Shown: positions 11,503-22,379 of the stretch, piece by piece
Layout of the letters: each line of letters starts with the position of its first letter
How positions within the stretch are numbered: the first letter of the stretch is position 1
NCBI GenBank assembly: GCA_037074705.1
Contig: CM073593.1
Span: 11,227,001 to 11,291,000, forward strand
Length of the DNA: 64,000 bases
Direction of reading: 5' to 3'
Origin: Zhengitettix transpicula
Lineage: Eukaryota > Arthropoda > Insecta > Orthoptera > Tetrigidae
Position numbers and translations under genes: made by a program
The notes under the pieces: generated by a model
Databases searched by the model: none
What the model was told of the DNA's origin: nothing
Seen by the model: the letters and a program-made list of their open reading frames with translations, nothing else

Positions 11503-12400
11503 ACTAGCTCGGTTAGCTCGGAAAAGGAATTAATTCAATAGTAACCTCTTGATCAATTCGAGATTTACCTGGCATGCTGACCGTCACACTCTTCGACCAT
11601 TACCCCCTTGATGATCACACCCCGATCTATGACGATAAGAGATTAGCTTCAAATTAACCTGGATCCTGACTGACGGCAACTTAATCGAACCACGAATTCA
11701 CCTCGTACTTCTAATAAGCACAGTACAGGCTAAAAACCCCGGTGCATTAAGAGAGTGAAAAATATATGTGGCATATTAAAATGGAGTTAGAAAAATTCCT
11801 GGTACCTTAAGACAGTAAAAAATACACGCGGTATAATAAAGAAAGTGACAATAGCCCCTATACCTTAAGGGTGATAAAATACACCAGGCATCTTAAGGGA
11901 GGTAAAAATACTAGCCGATTCTTAAGAGATTAAAAATTTTTCCAGGTATTGTAAGGAAGTTATGATACTCTAGGTACCGTAAAGCAGTCAAATTTCTCAC
12001 GATAATTTAAGAGGAACAAAAAATACTTTATCTCTAAACAGAAAATTAACGTTAAATTAAGGAAGCCCAGAAAACTGAACGCTACAAAAACCAGTCATAA
12101 ATATTTCCAATCTATAAAGAGTAAAAAAAATCCCGATACCTTAAGGGACTAAAAAATGCTCTCGGCATCATATTTGAAAACTAAAATATCCCCGGTACGT
12201 TAATGGAGTCAACAATGCTACAGGAATATTAAAGAGGTGAAAAATAGTATCGGTACCTTAAGAAAATAAATATATATTTCGATACATTTAGGGAATCAAA
12301 AATACTCCCCTTAACTTATAGGATAAAAAATACTCCTGGTGCCTTGTAAGGGGTGAAAAATATTCTTTGTACCTTAAAAATACTCCCGATATAAGTGTAT
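11503..12400 (-). mobile_element. Helitron-like remnant, minus strand
   Basis: The minus strand ends in ACCGAGCTAG followed by T at 11,507-11,503, the CTRR-then-T arrangement of Helitron 3' ends. The adjoining block (GGAAAAGGAATTAATTC) recurs at 19,430 next to a second CTAG end. The interior is the minisatellite at 11,735-12,395. No Rep/helicase coding sequence is present, so it is non-autonomous or a remnant. Confidence 0.4.
11735..12395. repeat. Degenerate minisatellite, unit around GGTACCTTAAGG
   Basis: About 16-17 imperfect units of roughly 30-45 bases. Each has a variant of GGTACCTTAAGGGAGT followed by AAAAATACTC. Clear units lie near 11,800, 11,858, 12,137, 12,251 and 12,340. The same unit appears singly near 19,640, 19,730, 47,745, 47,830 and 57,070, always within Helitron-like tracts. 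Confidence 0.75.
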
Positions 12401-12858
12401 TTTCATTATAATTTAATATATTTGATTTTTATATGTACAGAGAATGATGAAATACTTTGGGGGGCATTTTCTAGAAAATTAACTTAGTCTAAATTATATT
12501 TACTAAAATAAATTTTTTTAATTAATTTGAAATAATATTTTTTAAGGTTACTATAATATTATACTATACTATAATTATGTAATAATTATTAAAATTTGAA
12601 ATATTTAAGCAAAGTTTTACTTTCACCTGTTATTAATTTCTATATAGTTAGTCAATTTGCTTTTAATAACTATTAGATCAATTATATTATATATATGACT
12701 CATCTGGACTTGGTACTAGTTTTAATAAGTACATAATTGTCTAGTTAAGTGAAATTGTAATATCAATGCCATCATTTTATTATAATTGGAAATAATCATT
12801 AGGCTCCAGCCTCTTGTTATGACTTAATTATTTCAAATTTTGATACTAATTTTCTTTT

Positions 12859-13296
12859 TCTTATAAATAAAAATGAGTGTGTGTGTATGTTCCGCATAAA
12901 GATGTAAACGCTTGGAACTATTCCAATCAAACTTGATAGACATGTTTCTTACGTTAAGGAGGGAATTACAATGTTCAGTATTAGCGTCGAATAATTAGTT
13001 TTCTGAAACGAAGAGATTGATAGTTTGACGTTTTATTGTTACTAAATAACATACTTATCTTATTGCAATTATTCATTACTCTTAATTACATCTTCTTTAT
13101 TAGCAGTATAATTATTTGTCCTGACTCTCTCCGTTCTGAGGTTGATCCCGCGAATGGAAAAATACTGCTTCGATTGAAGTATTCTCAATGATAACGAGAA
13201 GTAGTGCGTATTAGATGAAACAATTATGCTACATATTGACAATCACCCAGTTTGTTTATGATTTTAAATGTTTCAGCGACGCCATGAATCCACTAG
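12859..13296 (+). mobile_element. Possible short Helitron-like element
   Basis: The left end TCTTATAAATAAAAATGAG followed by GTGTGTATGTTCCGCATA matches the start of many insect non-autonomous Helitrons (5' TC, then ATAAAAATGAGTGTGT and TTCCGCATA). The right end GACGCCATGAATCCACTAG followed by T parallels the 17,719 end. The 3' pairing is a guess. Confidence 0.35.
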
Positions 13297-13560
13297 TCTC
13301 GTTTAAAATCGTGATGTGGCTGGGATGCAAGATGAGCCGTGACAGTTAGAAGCGCAAGAGTTACAAGTTTAATTATTCTCTGCAATTAAATGCGAGTCGA
13401 GAGATGTAGCAAGTGTGTGTGTGTGTGACCCTGCTCACACGGAATTATTCATGGAGAGACGCCGTAATGGAAGCAGATGCCTGGCACTTGTCAAGTCACC
13501 ATCTCACAGGAAGGCGACGGGAACTGGCCTCGAGATTCTCATCCCACGGCTCGGTCATCA
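13230..13560. other. GC-richer stretch with (GT)n
   Basis: Moderately GC-rich. A GT run lies at 13,413-13,428, and the homeodomain-like strings TTTAATTATT and CAATTAAATG lie nearby. No coding feature recognised; the left third may belong to the Helitron-like call. Confidence 0.25.
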
Positions 13561-13884
13561 AATTTTGCTTATTTATTGTTTAAATGGTTCAAATGTATAT
13601 GTTCCAAATAAATAAATTTTTCAGAGATTAAAATCGTGCAACGCTGCATTAACTGTTAATTATTATAAATTTTACAGGGTCCTTCCTTCGGAGCTATGTA
13701 TATTTTTTCATGAAAAACTGTAATCACTATAATTGTTGGTAAGTCATTCATCCATCATCTAAAGCGTGTTATATATATGCAGATGGCTCTGCATATTCCT
13801 AACGGTTGTATTTCTGATCTCCCGTAATGTCAGCCATTACAACCTTCTCCTCTTATGCTATCGTATATTCCGGGTGTCCTCGAT

Positions 13885-14060
13885 TCGTGCTCATTCAAGC
13901 ATGTGGCCCATGCCCTGCCACCTGGAAGGTGTCGACGGGGATTGTCGACAAAACATCGTGTATTTACAACGCCACCCGGTTGGAAACCCAAGACCTTTTC
14001 CAACAACTAGTTCACCGGGAAAGCCTGCGAAAGTTAAACTGTCATATTGTCACTAAGGCT
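13885..14060 (+). repeat. PLE terminal-repeat fragment
   Basis: GGTTGGAAACCCAAGACC, then CAACAACTAGTTCACCGGGA and AAGCCTGCGAAAGTTAAACT, parallels the leader of the PLE array (for example the minus strand at 49,920-50,010, where GGAAACCCGAGAACTTTTCC-type text precedes ACCGGGAAAGC). Just upstream, GGATTGTCGACAAAACATCG is a two-change version of the array's GTCGAAACGTCG motif. The 96-codon frame over this region is therefore not a gene. Confidence 0.5.
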
Positions 14061-14205
14061 ATCTTCTAATTTTTTGACCTATAAAATGGTGGTCATCGCC
14101 TTCTTGACGCCATATCTCTCCCCGTGAGTCAAGTCTTCTCCTTTCCTTACCGCGACCTAAATGCAATCTTCCATTGGCCCTTAACTATTATTGTAAGCCC
14201 ACGGG

Positions 14206-14598
14206 TTGTTAATCAGCCTTTATGCTGATACTATTGTAAAATATATTAAATACAGTGTAATAACGCACCATTTTACAATAATTTTTATAGGTAGATTTTC
14301 GTTTTGGGTATTTCATGATATGAAGATGGTAATGTGTTATGCTTCCTTGCAATTAGTGAACTGTGTTTCGGAATATTTTTTACAGTATATATACGAAGTA
14401 GAGAAGTTGAACTTTAATTTGGTTAGGCCTATGGTTATAACAGTAGTTTTAAGGAAATCGGCAAAATATGCCAAAGCCAAGACATTAATTAATTATACAT
14501 TAAAATTCAAATGTTGCTTTCGGTTCACATTAGTACCCAGAAGAAGTAGACAGGTTATGTATAGGATAATCCACGTAGTGGTCACTGCTCTCTTATAG
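14206..14598 (+). other. Unrecognised 130-codon open frame
   Basis: The longest frame in this part of the window. It is AT-driven (Ile, Tyr, Lys, Val) with a Lys/Arg-rich last third. I see no domain, signal peptide with cleavage site, or repeat relatives, and no convincing splice sites. The start is an ATG, but in DNA this AT-rich the frame may be chance. Confidence 0.15.
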
Positions 14599-14599
14599 T

Positions 14600-14860
14600 A
14601 TAGAAAGGGACTGTAAGGTGGAATGCGGTAGGATACAGAAAGGTAGCCAAGTGTTAACTAGGGCCCCCGAGCTGTAGTTTAACGATGTAGGGAAAACCCT
14701 AGAAAAGGCTGCATCAGGTAGGTCGGGGGCTTGGTACTTAACCCACACCATCCCAATGGCGGGAGAGGGTTAACCCAGCATTTTAACGCAGCATTCTCTT
14801 CTCCGTGAATGCCTCAACCAGTCTAGGAGGTAGCTGGCTGACTATTCCGGTAGACACTTC
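14600..14860 (-). repeat. SINE-like family R1, truncated minus copy
   Basis: Reverse complement of the R1 core: GTAGCCAAGTGTTAACTAGG, GGGAAAACCCTAG, CTGCATCAGGTAGGTCGGG and CCTAGACTGG-type text appear in inverted order relative to 15,098-15,548. The two copies lie head to head about 240 bases apart. Confidence 0.75.
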
Positions 14861-15097
14861 GAGATTTATGGAAAACTGTGTCAATGAGGGATAAATACTA
14901 TCCAATATTTCAAAGAAAATTATATTTTAAATTGTCCCTTTTCTTAATATTTTTACCTATATGAGGGGGAACGGAATGAGTTTCCACGATTTTCCGTTGA
15001 CTTGCCTAATCTGTTTTCAAGTCATCAAATCTTTAATAACGCCCACTGTAGTGTGTAAAACACACCGGAATATAACTCAGGAAAAACAAAAACATAG

Positions 15098-15548
15098 GAA
15101 GGGGCTACCTTTGGGGATGCCTTTTCCTCTCTCCGTTTTTGAACTAAGGTTTTAGGAGGTGTATGTTCCGGGGTCACAGACCTTGGGCATACGGTAAGAG
15201 TTGTTCTCTGTTCCCATTGGGACAGTCAGCCAGCTGCCTCCTAAACTGATCGAGACACGGAGAAGGGAATGCTGCGTCCCCACAGCAAACTCTTCTCCCG
15301 CTATCTGAAGGGCGTGGGAGAAGTACCAAATGCCCGACCTACCTGATGCAGGTTTTTTTAAGGTTTTCTCTGCATCACTTGTAGGCAAATGCCTGGTAGG
15401 ATCCTTAAACTATAGCCCGGGGGCCCTAGTTAACTCTTGGCTACCTTACTCTACCCTTCCGCATCCCCCCTTTCAAATCCCTTACTATTCTATTAAAGGG
15501 GAGTTTCCACTGTGTGGATTACCCTCATGTAGCCTGTTACCCTAAAAA
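15098..15548 (+). repeat. SINE-like family R1, full copy
   Basis: About 450 bases running from GGGGCTACCTTTGGGGATGC through TGTTCCGGGGTCACAGACC, CGACCTACCTGATGCAGG, TAGGATCCTTAAAC and GGGGGCCCTAGTTAAC to ACCCTCATGTAGCCTGTTAC and an A-rich tail. Six or more copies exist in the window. It has no tRNA boxes and no coding frame shared by all copies, so it is a non-autonomous retroposon or a LINE 3' tail of unknown parent. Confidence 0.8.
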
Positions 15549-16511
15549 AAATCTTAAAAAAACAAATTCACTGAAAATTGTTTCGTTAATAATATCACAT
15601 TGCTTAAAAATAGTACTTGGATAGTCTCTGGCTTTAACTAATATGCGATATTTGGGCATTACAAATTAAAGGATTTAAAAAAAACGTTTGTTAATAGTTA
15701 ATCGTTTTATTCCTATGAATTGAAAAGAACATTGTAGACTCCACATAATTATGCTCAGCTTTAATCCATTTAGTTAGTCATTCAATTAAATTTCAACTAT
15801 CGTCCAATTACGTAGTATTTTTCCTCTCTGATTTACCAATGATAATTTTACTAAATTATATAGGCCCTACTCTAAATTAACAGACGTGAAATGTACTGAG
15901 AGTAATCAATAAAGGTTATCAATTATGATGAAGTAAAATGAAATTAGCACTTGATTTCAATTCATTTGTATAACACATTTCTCCACAATATTGAAATTAG
16001 TTTGGAGAATACAATTTATAGTTTCAGTTATTGAGATTCACAACAAAAACCGCGCACATATTATAATCGTACATAATGATGGTATATTCCGATAATGGGG
16101 GATGTGCCATCATCACGTGATTTATGGACAACCAAAGTGGAGTTTAAATCCCTCAGAATGACATCACGTGCTCGACATGATTGACACTGATCACAAAGAA
16201 ACGCCATTATAGAAGCTGAAAGGGCAGCCTTCCTTTCAACCGCTCCGTACTCCTCAAATTGAGGGTTATATATAACTTCCTTGGCTAATAGCTTGCATTC
16301 ATCTTCCTCAGAGAATCATATGTCAGGACAAATCGTATTACAATTACACAAATACTTTATAATGAAGAACAAATATTTATTATTAGTTGTTCGTTTCTAA
16401 TCATGAAATGCTGCTTGTAGTCTTGTTACTATGTAGTTCTCATGTGTACCTGTTCCCCCATCAATATGGGGATGATTGATGGAAGACTACGAGAACCAGG
16501 TGAACTTCTGG

Positions 16512-16985
16512 CGGAGGCTACCTTTGGGGATGCCTTCACATCCCTCTGGTTTTTTGAACTTAGGTTCCCACGGACCGAGGCACGTCGGCCTGTTTTGAGT
16601 GGTGTATGTTCCGGGGTCGCAGACATGGGGCATACGGTAAGAGTTGTCCGCTATTCCTATTTGAATAGTCGGCCCGCTGCCTCCTAAACTGGTCAAGGCA
16701 CGGCGAAGGGAAAGCTGTGACCCCACATCAAACCCCTCTCTCGCCATCGGAAGGGCGTGGGACAAGTACCCAATGCCCGAACTACCTGATGCAGGTTTTT
16801 CTAGGGTTTTCCCTGCATTAATTTTAGGCGAATTGCCGGGTAGGATCCTTAAACCATATCCCGGGGGCCCTAGTTAACCCTTGGCTACCCTTCCGCAGCC
16901 CCCTTTTAAATCCCTTCCTATGCTATTAAAGGGGAGTTGCCACCATATTGATTACCCTCATGTAGCCTGTTACCCTCAAAAAAAT
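16512..16985 (+). repeat. SINE-like family R1, full copy
   Basis: Same order of blocks as 15,098-15,548, ending in TAGCCTGTTACCCTCAAAAAAA. The frames over it are shadows of the repeat. It is followed immediately by a more diverged relative at 17,000-17,290. Confidence 0.8.
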
Positions 16986-16999
16986 CATTACGGGGATGT

Positions 17000-17290
17000 A
17001 TATCACTCGAGAAGAGTGATATGTCATAGTGAAATTAAGGTTCCCGTAAGCCGTCACTATATCAAGATTGGAGGCGTATCCAAGACATATGGGCATATGG
17101 CTTGATTTATCAGGTGTTCCCAAAGAAACAGTCGGCCAACTGTCTCTTAATCTGGCCCCGAGGCGTGGAGACGGGAGTTCTGTACGCCCACAGGAAATCA
17201 GATTCCCAGCCATCGGAAATAACAAGGGACAAATACCCACAGTATGACCTACTTGCTGAGAACTACTTGGAGCTCGAGTTTACCTTTTGG
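17000..17290 (+). repeat. Diverged R1-related sequence
   Basis: Contains CAGTCGGCCAACTGTCTC, GAGGCGTGGAGACGGGAG and CATCGGAAATAACAAGGGAC, which line up with the central R1 blocks at lower identity; the 3' part is missing. Confidence 0.5.
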
Positions 17291-17394
17291 CTACGTTGTT
17301 CCAGCTTTTCTGTAAGTTTCTACAATAATGAGACGTGGCCACAAACTGTTTTACCCTCAGACAGGGTCTACATTACATATAATATCTTATAATA

Positions 17395-17719
17395 AATAAA
17401 ATTGGCTGTTTGCGTGTATATTCCGCATACAAATCTACACCCCCCAAGGGCGGGAGTGGAAATTTTCAAATATGTTAAGACGGACGATATTTGCGTCGGA
17501 TAAATATTTTTCTGGGTCAATAAGACTAATAGTGTTGTCTCTCGATGTAGTTTCAGTATAATTTCATCCCCATGCGGCATCGGAGGGGAGGACCCTTAGG
17601 GGTGGAGGGGCGTTACAATAAAAATAAAAAATAAAAACAGATATTGGAGTCTAATCCGGGGTTATGGATGTCAATGTGTTTAATTATGACTAATCTGGCA
17701 ACGCCGGACACCCAGCTAG
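17395..17719 (+). mobile_element. Short non-autonomous Helitron-like element
   Basis: The left end is A|TCTTATAATAAATAAAATT, followed by TGCGTGTATATTCCGCATAC. The right end is GGCAACGCCGGACACCCAGCTAG|T. It thus begins with TC, ends with CTAG and is flanked by A and T, as expected for Helitron insertion into AT. A weak GCCGG/CCAGC hairpin precedes the CTAG. At 325 bases with no coding sequence it is non-autonomous. The interior (GGGCGGGAGTGGAAATTTTC and AATCCGGGGTTATGGATG) is shared with 33,835-34,199. Confidence 0.6.
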
Positions 17720-18529
17720 TATTTAATAAATGGCATTTACAATTTAAAATTTAAGTAAAGGTAAACCACACTACGTTTCATAACTGACATTGGAGGACCT
17801 CTTTAGCTATTACAGTATTGTTCATAATCAAAAAGGAGTATTTTGTAACTTACAGATATATACTTAAATAAAGCAAGGTCAAAAGTGCCCAAACATATAC
17901 AAACCAAGATATACAAACGTGAATCTGATGGACGTTTGTCTTTGTATTTATAATACGGACATGTTAGTCACATTAAAAACGTAAATAAGAAGCAATATTG
18001 AAATCATGTTTATAATATAAATTTATTTAAAATGTATTACATATTTAATTCAATTTTTTTAAAATTACTCATATAGGAAGTTATTTAAAAATATCCAAAT
18101 CCATAAAATTACTCTGTATTTTTAATGCTACAAAGCATATACATTAATACGATTACAAAAATCCTGTAAACAACACAAACCTTTTATAAATTCTCTAACA
18201 CATTTTTTAATAATTCATCTTGTAATTCATTTAATCTATTAATCAGGCCGTTTGTATTTATACTTTTAATGGAAGTTTCGAATAAAACATTGGCAGCGTT
18301 ATCGTTTGCGGACAATCAAGATTCAAGATATGCACATGATTGTCCTTCTTTGTTCCATAAATAGTATTTAAAATATTCGGTTTGGTATTCACTGTTAAAG
18401 AACTTAACAAGAAAATGTTTACTCGTTACCTCCTTGTCAGTTAATTATGTATGCCTAAACTGTTATGTGCTGTCACCAAACAAGAAATGAGGCTGTCGAT
18501 TATTTGTAAATATTTACTTAAATGTCAGA
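17720..18529. other. AT-rich, no recognised feature
   Basis: No domain, RNA or window repeat recognised. Confidence 0.45.
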
Positions 18530-18640
18530 ACAGAAAAATCTCGACAGGACCGAGAATCAAAACCAGGATCACTGCTTGTTACGCTGACGCTCTAACCACG
18601 ATGAGGATGGCTCAGTGGTTAGAGCAACATCATTGAAAAT
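18530..18640. repeat. Inverted pair of tRNA-like motifs (SINE relic)
   Basis: On the plus strand, GATGGCTCAGTGGTTAGAGC (18,605-18,624) has the form of a pol III A box. On the minus strand, GTGGTTAGAGCGTCAGCG runs to TTTTGATTCTCGGTCCTG, an A-box half and a degenerate B box. The two face outward about an 11-base inverted repeat, GCTCTAACCAC/GTGGTTAGAGC. No intact acceptor stem closes either, so I call a tRNA-derived SINE relic and not a tRNA gene. Confidence 0.45.
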
Positions 18641-19020
18641 TGGGGCATTCAAGTTGCAAAAGCGTGCCACTAGAATACTTTCTAACACGGATAATAAATC
18701 TCGTTGTAAACCGTTTCTCGAAAGTTTGCGAATATTAACTCTTCCCAGCGTGTTTTTTCACGATATTTTTAAGTTCGTAAAGCGGAAACAAATGGCGAGT
18801 CTCGCTATTATGAGACTAGAAATCGCTCAAGTCTAAGATCTTTGCTCTCTACCAGAGAAGTATTCACCATTCAGGGATAGTTTTATACAATAGCCTTCCT
18901 CCAGATGTAAAGAATAATAATAACTACAAGAGCTTTGGGATTCAATGTAAAAATATTCTTCTGAAAGGCGCCGGTGTTTTACTCGGTACAGGAGTTTCTT
19001 GATCGTTCCTCTAATAATTA
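18641..19020 (+). pseudogene. Non-LTR retrotransposon, RT C-terminal fragment
   Basis: The frame from 18,641 begins FKLQKRATRIL, then CKPFLESLRILTLPS and FKFVKRK, a block typical of the region after the RT domain of jockey/CR1-type LINEs (QKRAIRII...LF..L.ILTLPSLY). Beyond a stop at 18,834-18,836, two shifted frames give YNSLPPDVKNNNNYKSF (about 18,888-18,940) and RYRSFL (about 18,980-18,998), the usual ending of such proteins. It is 5'-truncated and carries several frameshifts. The exact clade is not decidable here. Confidence 0.65.
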
Positions 19021-19382
19021 TTTTTTTAAATAAAACTTGCAAAAGTGTTCAATGTGTTGCTAATAATAACTACTTATTTCATAACTTTCTTAGTCACTGT
19101 TGGTCTTTTCTGGTCTTTTGTTCTCTTATTTCATGTACGGCTTGGAGTTTGCAGATTCCTCGTCGCTCTGTTTCGTGAAGTCACTTGTCCGTCGTTTCTG
19201 TTTCTTCCTAGTGTGCGTGTGCCAAGTTTTGTGTGTTTATTCTTGTGTGATGTATAATTCCATATTTTTCGACAGTTAATTCTTTAAATATTTATATTTT
19301 TACCAAGTGCGTATTTAATTTTTAGCAGACTGTAAATATTATATTATACCCTAAGTTACGTTAAAGAAGTTTTATTGTATTA

Positions 19383-21135
19383 CTAGCTGAGTGCCTTGTT
19401 CGGGTATTTATTGAAATTATCCCGGAGAAGGAATTAATTCGACACTAACAGCATCAATACCGCCAGTGTTTGGAATATTTACCTATTTACATTATCCCCT
19501 AGTATCTAACTTCAAATAAACCAAGTTGATGACTGACGGTATTCGGGAATTTTTCAACTACATAAAATAAAAGAGTTTAAAAATAACGACGAATTAAAAC
19601 TGTAAAAAATGCTGACTAACTTAAAAAGTCTAAAACTATTCCCGGTACCTTAAAGAAGTAAAGAAATACAACCTTTAATTAAATAGAGACCAAATATAGC
19701 TGGTACCCGAAGAAAATTAAATATTAACCCCGGTACCGTAAGAGGTTTAAAACTACTCCGCGTAACCTTTTGTCAACCACGTCGACCGCGATGTAAAGGA
19801 ACATAAAATTTCTTTAACCACCATGGTTATTGCAAGAATTAAGCTCAGCGACTCCTATAATTTCGGAATCGACACTAATCTCGGTCTTTTTTGTCATTAC
19901 TTTTTATGTAAACTCCTTCCACCAACACCCGTATGGTAAGAGTGCTTCCCTCCCTTACCTTTTGGAGTTGAAAATATAGACACTTAGAAATTCTAGAATA
20001 ACACTATCAAATTAAGCGACTCCGGCAACGTTTTATTCGACTCTAATAATGGCCGATTAGGAACGTTGTTAAATTCCATCCCCTCCACCCCCACCACTAG
20101 AGGTGGTAGGTGTGTCTTCAGCTCTCAGCGTTTGTTCCTGGTTCGTAAGTACCGTGTATAAAGTTTGGTGGAAATTGGTCTCCACATTTAAGATTGTAAA
20201 CGTAAATTTGTTTCAACACCTTCCACACCCACATCTAGCGACTGAGCTACATATTAACCAGTATGGTAAATGTCCGAATTAAACTCACAGACTTCCATAA
20301 CCCTAAATTCAACACCAGTCTCAGTTCTTAACTCATTAGTTTTATAAAATGATATTTCACCATCATTCTCCCCCACCCCCATACCTATGGTCTGAACTAC
20401 AACTTAACAGGCATAGTTAATTTCAAATTAAATTTATTAATTAACAAACCATGGGTTTGACACCTATCTAGATTGTTTCGCGTATTTTTTAAGTAACACC
20501 CCTCCACCCCATCATAATTAGTTCTGTCTACCCATGCTGTACGGGGTTGAAATGATACACTAAAACATCTGAAGAAACTATTCATCTCATCGACATCTAA
20601 AACTAATTATTCCACGCTAATAACGCCGTTTTAGCAAGTTTTAAAATTCCTCCACCACCCCCACTCCTAGGGGCTGAACTACATCCTAACCAGTATGGTA
20701 ATTCAAAAATTAAACTCATCGAGATCTATAACGCTGGATTTGACACCAATCTCGGTTGTTTCGAGTTATTTTTTATGTAACGCCCCTCCACCACCCTTAT
20801 TGATTCTTTAAGGGGGTTTAAATTATACAAAGTATACATCTGAATAGTAATAATTCTTCACATTGACCCCAGAAAGTAACTAATCAACAATAATATCGAC
20901 AATTATAACATGTTTTTAAATTGCACCCCCATTCACCCCTTGGGAGTTGTCTAATGCTTCGAAAGGTAAGGGTGCGCACAACAACTCACCTAAGTATAAT
21001 TGCAATCGGATGATTGGTTTAGGAGAACAAAGGGAATTAATCGACGCTAATATTGGCAATTTTAGCATGTTTTAACATTTCACCCCTGTTTACCCCTCGG
21101 GAGTTTCCTACCGCTTCGAAAACCCAACAGAAACC
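19383..21135 (-). mobile_element. Helitron-like tract, minus strand, with repeated internal units
   Basis: CTAG at 19,383-19,386 is followed by T when read on the minus strand and is preceded by GGCACTCAG. Internally, blocks such as TTTTATGTAACGCCCCTCCA, CCCCCACCACTAGAGG and GACACCAATCTCGGTTGTTT recur three or more times at intervals of about 150-250 bases, and two GGTACCTTAA minisatellite units lie at 19,640-19,740. No Rep/helicase frame is present. Confidence 0.45.
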
Positions 21136-21139
21136 TTCC

Positions 21140-21300
21140 CGGGAGTTGGACAGGGAAATTTGTGTTTCCGTACTTATTTATGTTTATGTTAACTTTTAAT
21201 TGTTATTAATTGTAGCATCCGAAGTATATTGTAATCTTATGTAATGGCCTATCCTATTTCCTCATACGAGGACTAATGGAAGAGGTAAATCAAATCAAAT
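21140..21300 (+). repeat. LINE-type 3' tail with (AATCA)n
   Basis: CCTATTTCCTCATACGAGG, ACTAATGGAAGAGGT and AAATCAAATCAAAT. The same layout (a small hairpin, GGACTAATGGAA, then short tandem tail repeats) recurs at 38,105-38,170 and 62,705-62,765, consistent with the 3' end of one non-LTR family. Confidence 0.55.
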
Positions 21301-21379
21301 TAATAAGGAGTGATTCCGGTACATTATTTATTACATTTATATATTGTAAATTTCATTCAAAAATTTGCTAGAAACGATT

Positions 21380-21720
21380 CTGGTTCGTGAGGCTGAAAGA
21401 TGTTCGTGTTGTGAATGTCCTGCAGAATCTTGGACGGTAATGGCTAAAGGGCGCGCGAACGAAGGACATTCAAGGCAGGACCGTCTAGGTTGGCCCCCTT
21501 TGTGACGACAGAGGCCCAAATGAGTCCTCCTGCGCGACATTAGTTGGACCGCTAGATTTGCCATTCAGGTGGCGTTCGCTCCTCCAGAATTGATGACAGG
21601 GGAATTTTTCTTTCTCGTGCGCCGAACTTGGGACGCGAGATCTGAATCGCAAATGGCTGTCCCCGCCGCCGCTAACTGTAACTGTCTACGACCCCTGTCA
21701 TCGCCCAACGAATTCATAAA
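21380..21720. other. GC-richer single-copy island
   Basis: Includes GGGCGCGCGAACGAAGG and GCCCCCGCCG-type text unlike the AT-rich surroundings. The 75-codon minus frame (21,564-21,337) has no known domain. It may be a regulatory element or an isolated exon. Confidence 0.25.
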
Positions 21721-22225
21721 TTAGTGCTCCCCGACTGTAAATCCAACAAAGGAGAGCCTTTCTTGGACACTTCTTGCATTCCGGTGCACCAAGGGGTGGG
21801 GGTTGAACTTTCAATGACGAATTGCGGACGTGGCGAACTATGGATCTAACAAATACTCTAGTGCGACATGGAGTTTTCAGCCAGTCACAAGTTTGTTCAT
21901 ATGTGTAAATTAGCGTATTCGTAAGGAAAATCGAGGGATCAACAACGATCACGTCTAATAAGATCAGTATCTCTGACCTGAAAATTATCTTTACACGCGG
22001 CGCGGGACTTTTAAGAATATCGATTTTTATATAAATAAAAATAAATGAAATATAATTAACATCACGTACTTTGACAATGTTTGAAAATTAAGTTTTAGTT
22101 GGTTGTGATAATATTTAGTGGAAGCCATAAGTGAATATAATATGCGATGATAATATATATATTGTGAGAGAAGGAATCGTACATGGATGTTAAGTGAAGA
22201 AGTCGTTTGAAGAGAAAAAAAATCA

Positions 22226-22320
22226 TTAAGGACTCCCCCCTTTCAAATCCTTTCCTATGCTATTTAAGGGGAGTTGCCCAAAGTGGATTACCCTCATGTA
22301 GCCTGTAGCCCTAAAGAAAA
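22226..22320 (+). repeat. SINE-like family R1, 3'-end fragment
   Basis: The last 95 bases of R1 (CCCCCTTTCAAATCC to CTCATGTAGCCTGTAGCCCT) followed by an AAAGAAAAAGAAAAAAG tail, lying directly before a full copy. Confidence 0.75.
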
Positions 22321-22379
22321 AGAAAAAAGAAAAAGTAAGAGTTGCCAGGACAGAACCTTTTAGGAGAGATACGAAGGTG

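Noticed and set aside
13766..14069. 96- and 80-codon plus frames
   Set aside because: They overlap a PLE leader fragment and differ in frame; neither continues into a PLE protein.
15330..15545. 71-codon frame starting at a Met-Pro-Asp-Leu-Pro sequence, with near copies at 22,631 and 16,769
   Set aside because: It is a shadow of the R1 repeat. The other copies shift frame, and the repeat's conservation does not follow codon positions.
18604..18640. A tRNA gene beginning GGATGGCTCAGTGG
   Set aside because: No anticodon arm, B box or acceptor stem follows on the plus strand; it runs straight into LINE sequence.
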